NCBI RefSeq assembly: GCF_014042165.1
Contig: NZ_JACDZE010000004.1
Location: 124,001-188,000, forward strand
Length of the DNA: 64,000 nt
Reading direction: 5' to 3'
Origin: Moheibacter lacus
GTDB taxonomy: Bacteria; Bacteroidota; Bacteroidia; Flavobacteriales; Weeksellaceae
Part shown: positions 1 to 10,500 of the stretch, one piece after another
How the letters are laid out: the number at the start of each line of letters is the position of its first letter
Numbering within the stretch: position 1 is the stretch's first letter
Notes under the pieces: model-generated
What the model was told of the DNA's origin: nothing
Database searches by the model: none
What the model saw: only the letters and a program-made list of their open reading frames with translations
Made by a program: the position numbers and the translations under genes

Positions 1-468
1 GATGCATTATATTCAGTTTATTCCAATACAATCAATGTTTTAAGCACCAATAATTTGGATATAGAAGATATTGAAGAGATTTTAGATAGTCCTGAGGATA
101 GTTTTGAGGATATTATACTAAATTCAACACTAAGTAATCAGGCCAGATTAAGTTTTGAAGATTTTGTAAATAATCTGATAGATATACAAGATGAAGAATT
201 TGACTCCATCTATAATGTTATTACAAATTACGAATCTGAAATCAGCATTAATCCCTCATTTACAAATGAAGACAAGAGGGTAATTCTTTTGGTATCTGTG
301 ATTGCGAGATATTCTATTTATTATGAAAAAGGAAGAGATGATGATGACTGGGAACATTCTGTAGGGAATATAGCTGCTGCAACCAAAGGAGCCATTGCAG
401 GCTCTAGTCAAGCAGTTCGGATGGCTTTAATAGCCGGTATATGTAAATCTTTAGGTATTTATGAATAA
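1..468 (+). CDS. Hypothetical protein, 5' end outside the window
   Basis: The reading frame is open from base 1 to the TAA at 466-468, so the gene starts upstream of the window. The visible part (155 residues) is acidic in its first half, rich in Asp, Glu, Ile and Ser, and ends in an Ala/Gly-rich stretch (AAATKGAIAGSSQ) that could pack as a helix. A TTG at 55 could serve as a start, but the frame continues upstream with protein-like sequence, so I treat the gene as truncated. Its stop overlaps the start of the AraC gene by 8 bases, which suggests co-transcription and possible translational coupling. I do not recognise the family and assign no function. Confidence 0.6.
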   Translation, partial: DALYSVYSNTINVLSTNNLDIEDIEEILDSPEDSFEDIILNSTLSNQARLSFEDFVNNLIDIQDEEFDSIYNVITNYESEISINPSFTNEDKRVILLVSVIARYSIYYEKGRDDDDWEHSVGNIAAATKGAIAGSSQAVRMALIAGICKSLGIYE

Positions 469-1351
469 TTATAAATGGAAAGAAGATTTAAGTCTTCTTT
501 CCATTTTTTCTACAAAAGTTTTTATGTGTTCTCCAAACTATAACAATATCAGTTTAGTGAAATTTATAGAAGCAAAAGAATGTAATTATTCTTTTAGTGA
601 TAAATATGTGATTTTTATGTTTGTTTTAGATGGTACAATGACTGTAGCATTTAATGAAAATGACAGGAGAGTATTTTTAGGAGAATGTATAATAGCTCCC
701 TTCGGAAGTTTACTTGGAAGAATTAGGATTAAAAAGAAATCAGAGGTTTATATAATAATATTTTGTAGAGAATTCATTCTTAACAATGTCGTACATGATG
801 CAGGTATAAAAGTCATTAGTTATTTGATTGAAAAAGAAGTTATTTCTGTGAAAATTTCAGAGAATCAAACTCATTTTAAAAATATTATCCGCATAGTAAA
901 ATATTATAACTTTAAAACTGAGCATCCGTTTTACAACCAAATTGTTTTAAATCTTTTTTATCTGTTAATGTATGAATTACAAATTCAAAATTTAAATCCT
1001 TCACAAAAAATCCTTTCACGAAAACATAGTTCAGGATTTTATTTAGCGTTTTTAAGAACGCTCGAAGAATTTCATAAGGAAGAACGGAGTATTTCATTTT
1101 ATGCTAATAAGCTGAATGTTTCAACTGGTCATATTACCAGGAAGTTAAGAACCATTACTAGAAAAAGTACAAAAACTCTTATTGAAGAATATGTCATATT
1201 TGAAATAAAGAGCGAACTCAAAAATAAGAATTTTACGCTCTCCCAAATTGCAGATGATTTTCATTTTAGCAGCTTGGCAGCCTTTAGTAAATTTTTTAAA
1301 AAATCCACGGGAATATCGCCCTCTGAATATCGTTCCAAATATAAATTTTAA
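461..1351 (+). CDS. AraC-family transcriptional regulator
   Basis: A 296-residue protein with an N-terminal cupin-like sensing region (about residues 1-150) and a C-terminal AraC-type double helix-turn-helix (about 195-296). The C-terminus shows the family pattern: a first HTH around LNVSTGHITRKLR, a linking helix, then LSQIADDFHFSSLAAFSKFF and the closing STGISPSEYR. Such proteins activate or repress promoters in response to a small molecule or stress signal; the ligand cannot be read from sequence. The ATG at 461 lies inside the end of the upstream gene, and rteC starts 4 bases after this stop. It may therefore control early ICE genes, although that is inference. Confidence 0.9.
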   Translation: MNNYKWKEDLSLLSIFSTKVFMCSPNYNNISLVKFIEAKECNYSFSDKYVIFMFVLDGTMTVAFNENDRRVFLGECIIAPFGSLLGRIRIKKKSEVYIIIFCREFILNNVVHDAGIKVISYLIEKEVISVKISENQTHFKNIIRIVKYYNFKTEHPFYNQIVLNLFYLLMYELQIQNLNPSQKILSRKHSSGFYLAFLRTLEEFHKEERSISFYANKLNVSTGHITRKLRTITRKSTKTLIEEYVIFEIKSELKNKNFTLSQIADDFHFSSLAAFSKFFKKSTGISPSEYRSKYKF

Positions 1352-1355
1352 TCAA

Positions 1356-2192
1356 ATGATGCGGTCCCTCCATAACGATGTTCTGATTTCAATTAGGAAT
1401 GAGGAACAAAAAGCCGGAATGAGATATATTCATATAATCGAAGAGTCATTTCAAATGACTGTTTTCTTAAAAGATCTACTAGGGAAAGTACGTAAGAAAG
1501 TTCTAAAGGAAGGCTTTAAAAATGAACCAGATGAAATATTTTTTTTTAAAAAGGTAAAACCAAATATTTTAGGAAAATTAATTTATTACAATAAAATTTA
1601 TAGAATAGAAACTGCGTGTCCGGTTAACAATGGAAAGATATATCTCAAATATTTTAACCGTGAATTAGAGGATTTAAAATTAAAATTCAAACGTCAGATT
1701 TGTAGTTCCGATTTCTATCAATATTATAGGTCGGGGAGAACTGACAGAGATTGTGATTATTTCATATTGGGTAATTTAAAAATACACAATGGGTTGAATA
1801 GTTTTGCTTTTGATATAGATCCTGAATTTTCTACTTTCTATGATTATAAAGTGGCCCAAATTATTGCAAACGAACTTCTACATGACTATCTGCTTGCTAA
1901 AACCGAAACCGATATTCACTCTAATTTTCCAGGAAAATTAGAAGAACTGGAATGGACCGAATCCAAGAATGCTCTGATTGAATTAATTTATGCTTTACAT
2001 GTTTCGGGAGCACTTTCAAATGGAAAAGGAGGAATTCGCAAAATTACCCGAGCATTCGAATCTTTTTTAAATATCCAATTAGGAGACCTTCATCATGCGT
2101 TTCATCGAATGAAGCAAAGAGTGGGAAGCCGAACTATGTATTTGGATAAACTCAAAATTTCCCTGGACAATTACATGGATAAAGATTTATGA
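1356..2192 (+). CDS. rteC: RteC-family regulator of conjugative transposon
   Basis: The protein resembles RteC of CTnDOT-type elements, the regulator acting upstream of excision genes in tetracycline-induced Bacteroides transposons. Family features seen are the middle segment with FDIDPEFSTFYDYKVAQI and a C-terminal region (about residues 190-275) with WTESKNALIELIYALHVSGA and a recognition-like stretch ending in RVGSRTMYLDKL. The open frame begins at 1248, inside araC, but the ATG pair at 1356/1359 directly after the araC stop is the natural start, giving 278 residues. No tetQ or rteAB genes are nearby, so the induction signal must differ from classical CTnDOT. Confidence 0.85.
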   Translation: MMRSLHNDVLISIRNEEQKAGMRYIHIIEESFQMTVFLKDLLGKVRKKVLKEGFKNEPDEIFFFKKVKPNILGKLIYYNKIYRIETACPVNNGKIYLKYFNRELEDLKLKFKRQICSSDFYQYYRSGRTDRDCDYFILGNLKIHNGLNSFAFDIDPEFSTFYDYKVAQIIANELLHDYLLAKTETDIHSNFPGKLEELEWTESKNALIELIYALHVSGALSNGKGGIRKITRAFESFLNIQLGDLHHAFHRMKQRVGSRTMYLDKLKISLDNYMDKDL

Positions 2193-2349
2193 AGTCTAAA
2201 CATCATGCCATTGAATGCCAATTGGTTCTAGCCTCCGATGAAAGCTTTTTACTTTAATTAAAGCATATAAAACATTGAATTCAATGGGCATCTCTTGGCA
2301 AAATTATTTTCCCTGTCATCAGAACTTTGGATTATCAAAATCGAAAGTC

Positions 2350-2655
2350 ATGAATATAGAACAAACAGAATTTTTATTGTGGATGAAAAGGATAATGGAA
2401 AGGTTTGATATTCTGAATGAAAACATAAGGCAACAGCAGAAGCTAAAAGGACAAGTGGACGGCGAGGAATTATTAGATAATCAAGATGTATTGCAAATGC
2501 TTAAAATTAGCTCCCGCTCCCTTCAGAGGTATCGATCCTCTGGTAGATTACCCTATTATACAATCAGTGGTAAAGTTTATTATAAGCAATCTGATGTGCA
2601 GGAATTTATACGTGATAGTTTCTCAGCACCTATGCGAGAGAAGAAATATAATTGA
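2350..2655 (+). CDS. Helix-turn-helix (MerR/excisionase-type) protein
   Basis: About 101 residues from the ATG at 2350. The frame is open from 2275 with an earlier ATG at 2284, so the start is uncertain. The N-terminal third is a helix with RFDILNENIRQQQKL. The C-terminal half is a winged HTH of the HTH_17 type (DNQDVLQMLKISSRSLQRYR, then GRLPYYTISGKVYYKQSDV), as in excisionase-like proteins that lie beside rteC and the DUF3945 gene in Bacteroidota ICEs. It probably binds ICE DNA in excision or regulation. It follows rteC after a gap of about 160 bases with no recognisable gene. Confidence 0.8.
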   Translation: MNIEQTEFLLWMKRIMERFDILNENIRQQQKLKGQVDGEELLDNQDVLQMLKISSRSLQRYRSSGRLPYYTISGKVYYKQSDVQEFIRDSFSAPMREKKYN

Positions 2656-2749
2656 GTCATTGAAAGCTAAATACACTGTCTGAAAGCCAGATGGACTTAG
2701 AGCATTTAATGTCCTTTAATTTTGACTAAACAATATAAATATCAGACAA

Positions 2750-3526
2750 ATGGAAGCAACAAATGAAACAAAAGATTATCGTTTTCAGCCCGATCAAATT
2801 GATTGGAATTCACTTTCTTCTCTAGGTATTGACAAAGGAAGGTTAGAAAAATTAGATGTTTTGGACAATTTATTGAAAGGTTACAAAACCAATGAATTAG
2901 TTCCTTTAACATTGAAACTTGGAAATGCCATAGTTCGAATGGATGCCCGTCTTTCACTTCAACAAAATGACGAAGGCAAAATAGTGATGGCCATGCACGG
3001 CATAAGAAAGGAACCTAATTTAAACTTCTCGTTTTTTGGTCACGAATTTACAGATGAAGACAAAGAGAATCTTCGACGTAGTGGAAATATGGGTAGGGTA
3101 GTGGAATTGTATAATCAAAAGTCAGGTGAATACATCCCCTCAGTAATTAGTATTGACAGTAAAACAAAGGAGTTGGTAGCATTTAGGGCCGACTGGATGA
3201 AAGTACCCGAAGAAATAAAGGGTGTAAAGCTAAATGAAGAGCAGAAGCAAATACTATTGGAAGGCAAACCACTTTATCTTGAAGGTATGATTTCAAAGAA
3301 AGGAGAACCTTTCAACGCTGAGGTTCAATTTAATGCAGATAAGCGATTTATCGAATTTCTTTTTGGAGAAAGATCTACGGTTCAGAAAAAAGCCAATGCT
3401 GATTTAGGGGGTGGAATGGAAGTAAAGACCGAAACCAAAGAAGCGAAAAAAATGACGAGAAAAAACAAAAACGAATCAACTCCAAAAACCAAAAAAGTAT
3501 CGAGACCCAAAGCTGTGAAAATGTAA
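2750..3526 (+). CDS. DUF4099/DUF3945 ICE protein
   Basis: A 258-residue protein. Residues about 12-70 match the DUF4099 type (QIDWNSLSSLGIDKGRLEKL, then LGNAIVRMDARLSLQ). The region about 100-215 matches DUF3945, with two similar half-repeats seen in FFGHEFTDEDKENLRRSGNM and KLNEEQKQILLEGKPLYLEG. The C-terminus is a Lys/Thr-rich basic tail, likely disordered and suited to nucleic-acid contact. Proteins of this kind are standard neighbours of the ICE topoisomerase gene; their biochemical role is unknown. The following topoisomerase-like frame starts 11 bases after this stop, so the two are probably co-transcribed. Confidence 0.85.
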   Translation: MEATNETKDYRFQPDQIDWNSLSSLGIDKGRLEKLDVLDNLLKGYKTNELVPLTLKLGNAIVRMDARLSLQQNDEGKIVMAMHGIRKEPNLNFSFFGHEFTDEDKENLRRSGNMGRVVELYNQKSGEYIPSVISIDSKTKELVAFRADWMKVPEEIKGVKLNEEQKQILLEGKPLYLEGMISKKGEPFNAEVQFNADKRFIEFLFGERSTVQKKANADLGGGMEVKTETKEAKKMTRKNKNESTPKTKKVSRPKAVKM

Positions 3527-3537
3527 ACAAAAAGGAG

Positions 3538-4839
3538 GTGATTGCAGTATTGACAGAAAATCTATGTTGGGCTCGGGAAATTGCCAGAGTAGTAGGGGCA
3601 AAGGAGAGAAATGAGCGTTTTTTCAAAGGCAATGGACACGAGATTACATGGATGCCGGGGCAAATGGTAGATGGGATAAAGAAAGGTGAAAGTTTCTTAA
3701 AGTTAATCCGAGAGGAAAATCATCCTAATCTGGCATTGCCCTTTTTATTTGAGCTTGATTCAGAAGATGTTAAACAACTTGAATTTATCGGAAGTTTATT
3801 TGAAAAAAGTTCAGAAATTTTAAATGCTACAGAACCCTCAATTTATGGTGATTTAAAATTTAACCTTGTTTATAACCATTTTAGTTGTAAAAACAAGCAC
3901 CAAAGAATCTGGATAAGAACTTTGGTTGAAGACGATGTTCAAAAAGCTTTAGAAAATCCGATAGAAAATGAAAGTTTTTGTCAATTAATAAATCCAAATG
4001 CATATCCTGATTATTTTATTTTATGGGATGAAGCACGAATTACTACAAAGGAGTCAGCACTTAATGATAATTCAAAAAAAGAATCATTTCAAATTCAACT
4101 AAATCATCGGAAGTCCTACATCGATTTTCAAAGTGTATCGGATAATAGATGGACAGATAAAAAGCAACTGAAAAAAGCGATTACTTCGATTGAAAGAAAT
4201 GGGTTTGCAGAAGTGTTAAAAATCACAAAACAAAATATTTCTGAACCATCACCTTTACTAATGAATTATGAAGACTTAAAGTTGGAGTCTCGATTCCGGT
4301 TTGGCTTTTCTACCTCTGAAGTATTTGATTTGTCTAAGAGATTGTTCGAAAAAAAATTAATTACTTATCCATTTACCCGAAATAGATATTATGTTCAGAC
4401 CAGAACTAATGAGATTTCAGATTTATTATACACTCTGCAGCTTAATGAAAGCTTCAAAGACATTGTATTTAAACTAAAAAATTACGGTCCAAACCTGACA
4501 AGGAGAAAATCCGTGAATGGAAACTTATTAGAACATTCAGGACTATGTATTACGATGAAATTTCCAGAAGGCTTAACTATAAAAGAACAATGCTTATATA
4601 ATTTAATTGCCAGTCGGTTTTTGGAATCGTTATTACCTAACTGCGAAATGGAAATTCATAAGGTTGTCTTAGTTGTAGGGCAATACAAATTTCAGATAGC
4701 TGCTAAGAAAATTATAGAAAAGGGTTGGAGAGGATTACAAGGCTTTTTTATCAACGAAATAGACACTCCTATTGTTCCTTTACCTGAATTACAAAAAGGA
4801 GATGAAGTGAAAATCTATAACCTTAAAGTAGTCAATTGA
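3538..4839 (+). CDS. Degenerate type IA topoisomerase-like protein
   Basis: The frame aligns by eye with TopB/topoisomerase III. It has an N-terminal TOPRIM-like start (VLTENLCWAREIARVVGA; usual AEKPSVAREIA), the segment YNHFSCKNKHQRIWIRTLVE (usual FKRxWISSLTE), and the active-site region LITYPFTRNRYY (usual SYPRTDSRYL). Two family landmarks look altered. The TOPRIM block normally reading DAGREGE is EPSIYGD, and the Arg after YP is Phe; the putative nucleophilic Tyr of TYP remains. At 433 residues it is well short of the roughly 650-700 usual for this family. The start is a GTG at 3538 that abuts an AGGAGG; no in-frame ATG precedes it. It could be a non-catalytic DNA-binding derivative or a decaying gene; the long intact frame favours the former. 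Confidence 0.65.
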   Translation: MIAVLTENLCWAREIARVVGAKERNERFFKGNGHEITWMPGQMVDGIKKGESFLKLIREENHPNLALPFLFELDSEDVKQLEFIGSLFEKSSEILNATEPSIYGDLKFNLVYNHFSCKNKHQRIWIRTLVEDDVQKALENPIENESFCQLINPNAYPDYFILWDEARITTKESALNDNSKKESFQIQLNHRKSYIDFQSVSDNRWTDKKQLKKAITSIERNGFAEVLKITKQNISEPSPLLMNYEDLKLESRFRFGFSTSEVFDLSKRLFEKKLITYPFTRNRYYVQTRTNEISDLLYTLQLNESFKDIVFKLKNYGPNLTRRKSVNGNLLEHSGLCITMKFPEGLTIKEQCLYNLIASRFLESLLPNCEMEIHKVVLVVGQYKFQIAAKKIIEKGWRGLQGFFINEIDTPIVPLPELQKGDEVKIYNLKVVN

Positions 4840-4893
4840 TAGAAAAGCTGCTTGTAAGCGGATTTTTGTCATATAATGTGAAATTATAGATGA

Positions 4894-5277
4894 TATTTTA
4901 CAATAACTAATGGGCTTCGTATTTCTGAGGTTTTAGAAGTTTTTAATGGAAATACTAGATCAAGTCGAGATAATAAGATATATAGAGGTAGTCTCATTTC
5001 AATGTATGCTCCAATTTTCTTACCTTTATCTTCTTGGCGTCATGGACTTGATTTTTACTCCGCAACGGATTATTATAATTTGACTACGGATTTTGACATA
5101 TGGGGTGGAGTAGGGATTTTCGGAATAGAAGACTCTAAAAATAGACTATATTTCACACACGTTTTAACTCCATGGCAAAGTAATTTGGTAAATAATATCG
5201 TATCAAACGATTTCAACGGAATAGGAATTCTAACCCTACCAAAACACTCGAAACTGGTTTATACGAAATTAGTATAA
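4894..5277 (+). pseudogene. Orphan protein-like remnant
   Basis: An open frame of about 127 codons runs from just after a stop at 4891-4893 to the TAA at 5275-5277. It reads as plausible protein before its first ATG (5002), for example RISEVLEVFNGNTRSSRDNK, so the original start seems lost. I do not recognise the family. Its position directly upstream of a toxin locus suggests it could be the displaced end of an older cargo gene. The flanks, 4840-4893 and 5278-5500, show no gene. A 10-bp palindrome (cccaattggg) lies near 5420. Confidence 0.3.
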
Positions 5278-5506
5278 ACGGTCAAGACGATATAAATAAC
5301 TGCTTTAATTGGACATGGAAATTGGCGATTTTGTCAAACTAAAGTTTCAATTCAGTACCAATTTTCATATAGGTGTTGATTACCTATTTTCTATGTAAGA
5401 TTGCCCAATAATAATTTCCCAATTGGGTTTGTTGGGTTACGAAAAGTTAAAACCTTATTCCGGCGTGATGAATCATTTACTCTTACCTGATATTATCTAT
5501 AAAATT

Positions 5507-5541
5507 CAGGGAAAACCCCTATTAAAAATCAGGCAAAATCC
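5507..5541 (+). promoter_or_regulatory. Bipartite motif shared with the second toxin locus
   Basis: The sequence holds CAGGGAAAACCC, an 11-bp AT-rich spacer, then CAGGCAAAATCCT. An element with the same two halves and the same 11-bp spacer lies upstream of the other T9SS gene (minus strand, 57929-57966). Here it begins 126 bases before the ATG at 5633. The CAGG units repeat in direct orientation every 23 bases, about two helical turns, as expected for a dimeric regulator binding tandem half-sites. The regulator is not identifiable from this window. Confidence 0.55.
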
Positions 5542-5602
5542 TTTGTAAATACAAAAACTTTAATTCCAAACAGTAATTAACTTTATTTTAACAAATTGTT
5601 TT

Positions 5603-5610
5603 TAATTTTG
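5603..5610 (+). promoter_or_regulatory. Bacteroidota -7 promoter box (TAATTTTG)
   Basis: TAATTTTG matches the Bacteroidota -7 consensus TAnnTTTG and lies 23 bases before the ATG of the T9SS protein gene. No convincing -33 TTG is seen at the expected distance, so activation through the upstream bipartite motif is plausible. Confidence 0.4.
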
Positions 5611-5632
5611 CCGCTTTATTATACTCGTCTAT

Positions 5633-7549
5633 ATGAAGCATTTTTTATTTAACTTCGCTTTTCTTTTTTCTATATTGGTTTTCGGTCAGAATCCGGGAGG
5701 TATTGAAGGTCAAGTTCATTGGTTTTTAGCACCCGAAAAAGATTCTTCAAAAACCAATCCAATCAATTTAATTAATTTCTATCCTGCCCTATCAGTTAGT
5801 GACCAAACGTTTATTGAGAACATTAATTCTTTCGAAAAATCGGATGAGCTAACCGCATTTATCATAATGAAACCTTCTTTTTTGCAGGAGAAATACCACC
5901 TTGTCGATATAAATTCAAATAATCATCAATTATCTATTCAATCTGACCGGGTTAAATCAAAAAGAGAATTGAAGATAAAAAACTTTAATAGCGAAAAGCC
6001 TTATTTCATTAGTTATATTGAAAGCTTTGAAGAAAGGGATGGAAATGATTCTATAAAATTAAATAATCTCTCATCGAAAAACCATTCAGATAGATTTGAA
6101 GGAGATATCGCTGAGGTTATTTTTTATCCGAAGCTACTTTCCAAAATTGATAGAAGAAAAGTGGAAACTTATCTTTCGTTGAAGTATGGAATTTCATTAC
6201 CGCTCAACTCAGATTACATCAACAGTAAAAATGATACGATCTGGAAAAATGATGAAAGCAGGACTTTTCTACATAGAGTTTCAGGGATTGGCAGAGACAT
6301 CGCTGGGAATTTTAATCATAAACAATCGGCTAATGTAGATGATGATCAGTTTTTAACCATAGGGTTGGGGGATAAAATTGAAGCTAAAAATGAGCTTAAC
6401 AAAAAAACTTTGCACGATATTAATTATGTATTGTGGGCAGATGATTTTGGAGATTTGTCATTTCTTCAGGAAAAACAAACCCCCGAAGTTTCTCTATTTA
6501 ACAGAACCTGGAAAACCAAATTGATTGGTGAGGGAGTGAAATCACAGAATTATATCTTTTCTTTTGATACCGATTTAATGGAAGGTCAGAATGACGAAGA
6601 AGAAAAAAATGAGGTGCAAAAGGAGAAAAAATCCGATTCTAAAGAACCTGAATTAAAGTATTGGTTAGTTTTTGCACCTGACACATCTGGTAAACTAAAC
6701 ATAAATTCTTCTGAATTTATTCAGTCGGTTGAAATCCCTAAAGAGGGCGGACGAATTGAATTTTCTGATATTCCATTTAAAAATCAAACAGATTCTTTTT
6801 TGTTCAGTCTTGTAAAAGCACCCGAACTATTTGCATTGGTTGAAACGACGGAAAAAAATTGTCAATCCGATGCACATTTGAAAATTATCGGTGGAGTGGC
6901 TCCTTATACGGTTGAATTTTATTCCGATGAAAATCAGAAATTTCCAATCATTGAAAAAGGTGAAAATCAATTTGATGTATTGAATCTGACCGGAGGTAAT
7001 TATGTATGCAAGATTACGGATGCTTTCGATCAAACGTCTGAACAAGATCTAGTTATTAACTCTGACACACAAGGTGCTTTTGCTTTGGAAGATATTTTCC
7101 TGAAAGAAGGAGAAAGTCTTGCGCTTGATCTAAATGAGCTACAAAACAATACGATTTCAGAAATTGTCTGGAGAAAGGGCGATCAGGAAATCGGTTGGGG
7201 AGAAAAACATACTATAAGAGAGGAAGGTTCTTACAATATTACTTATCTGACTGAAAAAGGTTGCCCACAGACTACCTCTTTTATTGTTACTAAAATTCCG
7301 GCAGCCGACTGGTCAGGTGTTTATCCTAATCCTGTCAGAATAAATGAACCATTCTTTGTCAAACTTGAAAATAGTTCCTTATCAAAAGTCAGGATAACCA
7401 TTACCGATTTTTCCGGTAGAATCATAAAATCCAAATTACTGAAAGAAGGAAGTGAGATATATTCCGATACTTTTTTCCATCAGGGAAGCTATCATATAAC
7501 CGCAGAATCCCAATCCGAAAAATTCCAATACACCCTAATCGTAAAATAA
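5633..7549 (+). CDS. T9SS type A sorting-domain protein, toxin locus 1
   Basis: A 638-residue secreted protein. It begins with a Sec signal peptide (hydrophobic core FAFLFSILVFG). Residues about 160-190 carry DIAEVIFYPKLLSKIDRR followed by VETYLSLKYGISL, a segment common in Bacteroidota surface proteins of the DUF8202 type. The C-terminal 80 residues form a type A T9SS sorting domain (VYPNPVRINEPFFV, ITITDFSGRII, final YTLIVK). Such domains direct export through the T9SS and surface attachment or release. The gene leads into the giant RHS gene with a gap of about 23 bases, so the pair is probably one operon. Its role could be to anchor or deliver the RHS protein; that is inferred from the same arrangement in the second toxin locus. 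Confidence 0.85.
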   Translation: MKHFLFNFAFLFSILVFGQNPGGIEGQVHWFLAPEKDSSKTNPINLINFYPALSVSDQTFIENINSFEKSDELTAFIIMKPSFLQEKYHLVDINSNNHQLSIQSDRVKSKRELKIKNFNSEKPYFISYIESFEERDGNDSIKLNNLSSKNHSDRFEGDIAEVIFYPKLLSKIDRRKVETYLSLKYGISLPLNSDYINSKNDTIWKNDESRTFLHRVSGIGRDIAGNFNHKQSANVDDDQFLTIGLGDKIEAKNELNKKTLHDINYVLWADDFGDLSFLQEKQTPEVSLFNRTWKTKLIGEGVKSQNYIFSFDTDLMEGQNDEEEKNEVQKEKKSDSKEPELKYWLVFAPDTSGKLNINSSEFIQSVEIPKEGGRIEFSDIPFKNQTDSFLFSLVKAPELFALVETTEKNCQSDAHLKIIGGVAPYTVEFYSDENQKFPIIEKGENQFDVLNLTGGNYVCKITDAFDQTSEQDLVINSDTQGAFALEDIFLKEGESLALDLNELQNNTISEIVWRKGDQEIGWGEKHTIREEGSYNITYLTEKGCPQTTSFIVTKIPAADWSGVYPNPVRINEPFFVKLENSSLSKVRITITDFSGRIIKSKLLKEGSEIYSDTFFHQGSYHITAESQSEKFQYTLIVK

Positions 7550-7572
7550 CCTTCCCTTAGACTTTATTGACC

Positions 7573-10500
7573 ATGAGAGATGTTAACCCTACTTCCAACC
7601 TTCTGAGCAAAACAGGATTTAAAATTGCTTATTTTATTGTTTGTCTTGCTGCTTTTAACTTTACGTTTGCCGCACCGTTGGTTCAGGCGCATGAAGCAAA
7701 AAAAAGAATTGCTGAACAACAAATAAGTCAATTACTGTATAATCTGGAAAATCCTCCTAAAAATTCATTCTTTCAATCGTATAAAGAAATCTCTGATTTA
7801 CAAGAGTCTTCAAACCTGAAAGAAAACTCACAGGAAGAAAAGGAATTACCGTTGAATTCTGCTTCGAAAGAAATTTATTTAAATAGAGAGAAATCCAATT
7901 ACTTCTCATTTAAAGAAGCTTCAGTTCCCACTATAGAAACAGTTCCAAGTCTATTGCCAGTTAATCTTAACCCAAAACCTTTTGGAGAAGGAATAATTGG
8001 GATCTCAGACTTACATCCTATAGATGATCCTTCTGACAACGTTTTCAATGTTTGGCTGGATGATCTTTCTACAAATGAAAAAGTCTGGTTAACCTATGAT
8101 GTTTACGGAATTGATTCTGTTTCATCCGTTTCACGTTCCATTAATGAACGTATGAATACAGGCGGTTATCTGGTAAAAACATCTAATCAATGGACAAGTA
8201 GAAAGGAGTCTGTCGATAATAACTGGCTAAAAGAAGGGAATAATTTTATTCGCTTCTCCATTCCAAGAAATGCTAACTATAATTACAAAATTAAGAATGT
8301 CCGTTTTATAAAAGAAAATACTAAGACAACGGATCTAATCATATTATTAAACGAATCCGTCAGTCTTGTTAAAAATGAAAAAACCTATATTCAAGGTTAT
8401 ATTTCTAATACGGAAAAAACTGTGTCATCTGTTTCCATAAATGGAAAGTCATTGAATTTATTAGGAAATGAATTTGAGGGATTTGTGGAAATCTCTTCTA
8501 AAAATATCGAAGACGGATTTATTGAAGTGAAAGCATTTGATAATCAAAATAAATTTGTTTCCAACAAATTACTATCAATCGAAGAAAATTTGATAGAGGC
8601 CGATTTTCAATTTCAACCGGAAACTGCGGATAAAGTTTCATATAAGACCTTAGGTGTTGATTATGGCGTTTTCGAGGTAAACGGAGCGAAATTGTTAATC
8701 GATAAAGGTACGTTGGACAAGGAAATTGAGTTTTCAATTGCTTCACTCAGAAAAATTGATATTGCCCCGATGTCTTCGGGAATGGTAAATGTCACATCCG
8801 GTCAAAAAGGATTTAGGTATCTGCCTCACGGAATGCAATTCTCAAAGGAAGTAAAAATAGCTCTCCCTTATGACGAGAAATTAATCCCGGCTGGAAATTC
8901 CATTGATGATATTCGTTCTTATTATTTTAATGATCTCAATGGTCAATGGGAACAATTGGAGTTGGATTCAATAGATCATCAAAATAAATTGATTATCTCA
9001 AAAACAACTCATTTTACTGATATGATAAACGGCGTGATTCAGGTTCCTGAGTCACCAGAAACCAGTGCTTTTGCTCCAACGATGATGAGTGATGTAAAAG
9101 CGGCAGATCCGAGTGCCGGAATGAACATCATGCAACCTCCTTCCGCTTCGCAGGATGGTGCCGCACACCTTAGTTATCCTTTGAATATTCCGGCAGGAAA
9201 ACAAGGAATGCAACCAAATTTAGGATTACAATACAGCAGCGAAGGTGGAAATGGATGGATGGGACTGGGATGGAATATATCAATGCCAGCCATTACCGTT
9301 GACACAAGATGGGGTACCCCTGAATTCCACTCAACGCTTGAAACAGAACTTTATTCATTAGGGGGAGAACAATTATATTTTCTCACAAAGAATGTTCAAG
9401 AGGAGATAGAACCCTATATGCCAAACAGGCATCGGCTCTCTTCAAATGGGATGTACGACACAACATTGAAATCCCGTGGAAGCGGAACAAAACAATTTTA
9501 TCCGCGAAAAGGCGGCAGCTTTACCAAAATAGAACGAATGGGGAGTAGCCCGAGCACATATTACTGGAAAGTCACTTCTTCCGATGGTATGGTGAGCTGG
9601 TACGGCGCAGACGAAACCGGAACAATCAATACAAATAATGTATTGAAAGACGGTAATGGTAACATCGTTCATTGGGCTTTAGTGAAAACAGTTGACCTTT
9701 ATAACAACTATGTAAAATATACGAATTTAGTGGATACGGAAACGTCCGGGAATCTGAACGGAGGAAAACAAATTTACATCTCCAATATAGAATATCTCGC
9801 TCCCCACAGCTCCAATAAATATAATGTTAGTTTTACAAGAGACACTTCCCCTTCAAGACCCGACAAATCAATAAACGGCCGTTTTGGGTTCAAACAGGTA
9901 GATGCTCACCTTCTAACCAAAATAGATGTAAAATACGGAACTTCTCAGATTCGTTCTTATGAATTCACATATAAAACGGGTATTTTCAATAAAACGCTGT
10001 TAGGTGAAATCATCGAAAAGAACGAAAGCGGAGCGGAATTCTATCGACATAAACTGGATTATCATGACGACATTACAAACGGTGACGGTATAGAAGTTTA
10101 TTTTTCTGTCGAGGAAGTTTTACTGGAATGTGATGAGGATGAAGATCCCTGTGGGCCAAAAGATAAAGACCAAGACGGCATTTTTGATTTATGTGATAAC
10201 TGTCCGTCTGTTTACAACCCTAATCAGGCAGATGCGGATAATGATGGTATCGGTGATGCCTGTGACCCTTGCCCTTTTGACCCTACAAATGACTGTCAGA
10301 ATGAAACCTGTGTTACGGTTACTTTTCCAAAGCCGAAAGAAATAATGCATAGATACGGACATGGATTAAGTATAGCTTATCTTGGAACACCAACTCAACC
10401 ATGGTGGAATTGTACGACACTAGCTCACAGTTTTAATGGAAAAGCTCTTGGAAGTTCGTACTATAGTGTACCAGATAATAATATTTTTTATAGTGGTCAT

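Noticed and set aside
1248..1355. Extended N-terminus of RteC inside araC
   Set aside because: The extra residues are araC read in another frame; the ATG at 1356 after the araC stop is the logical start.
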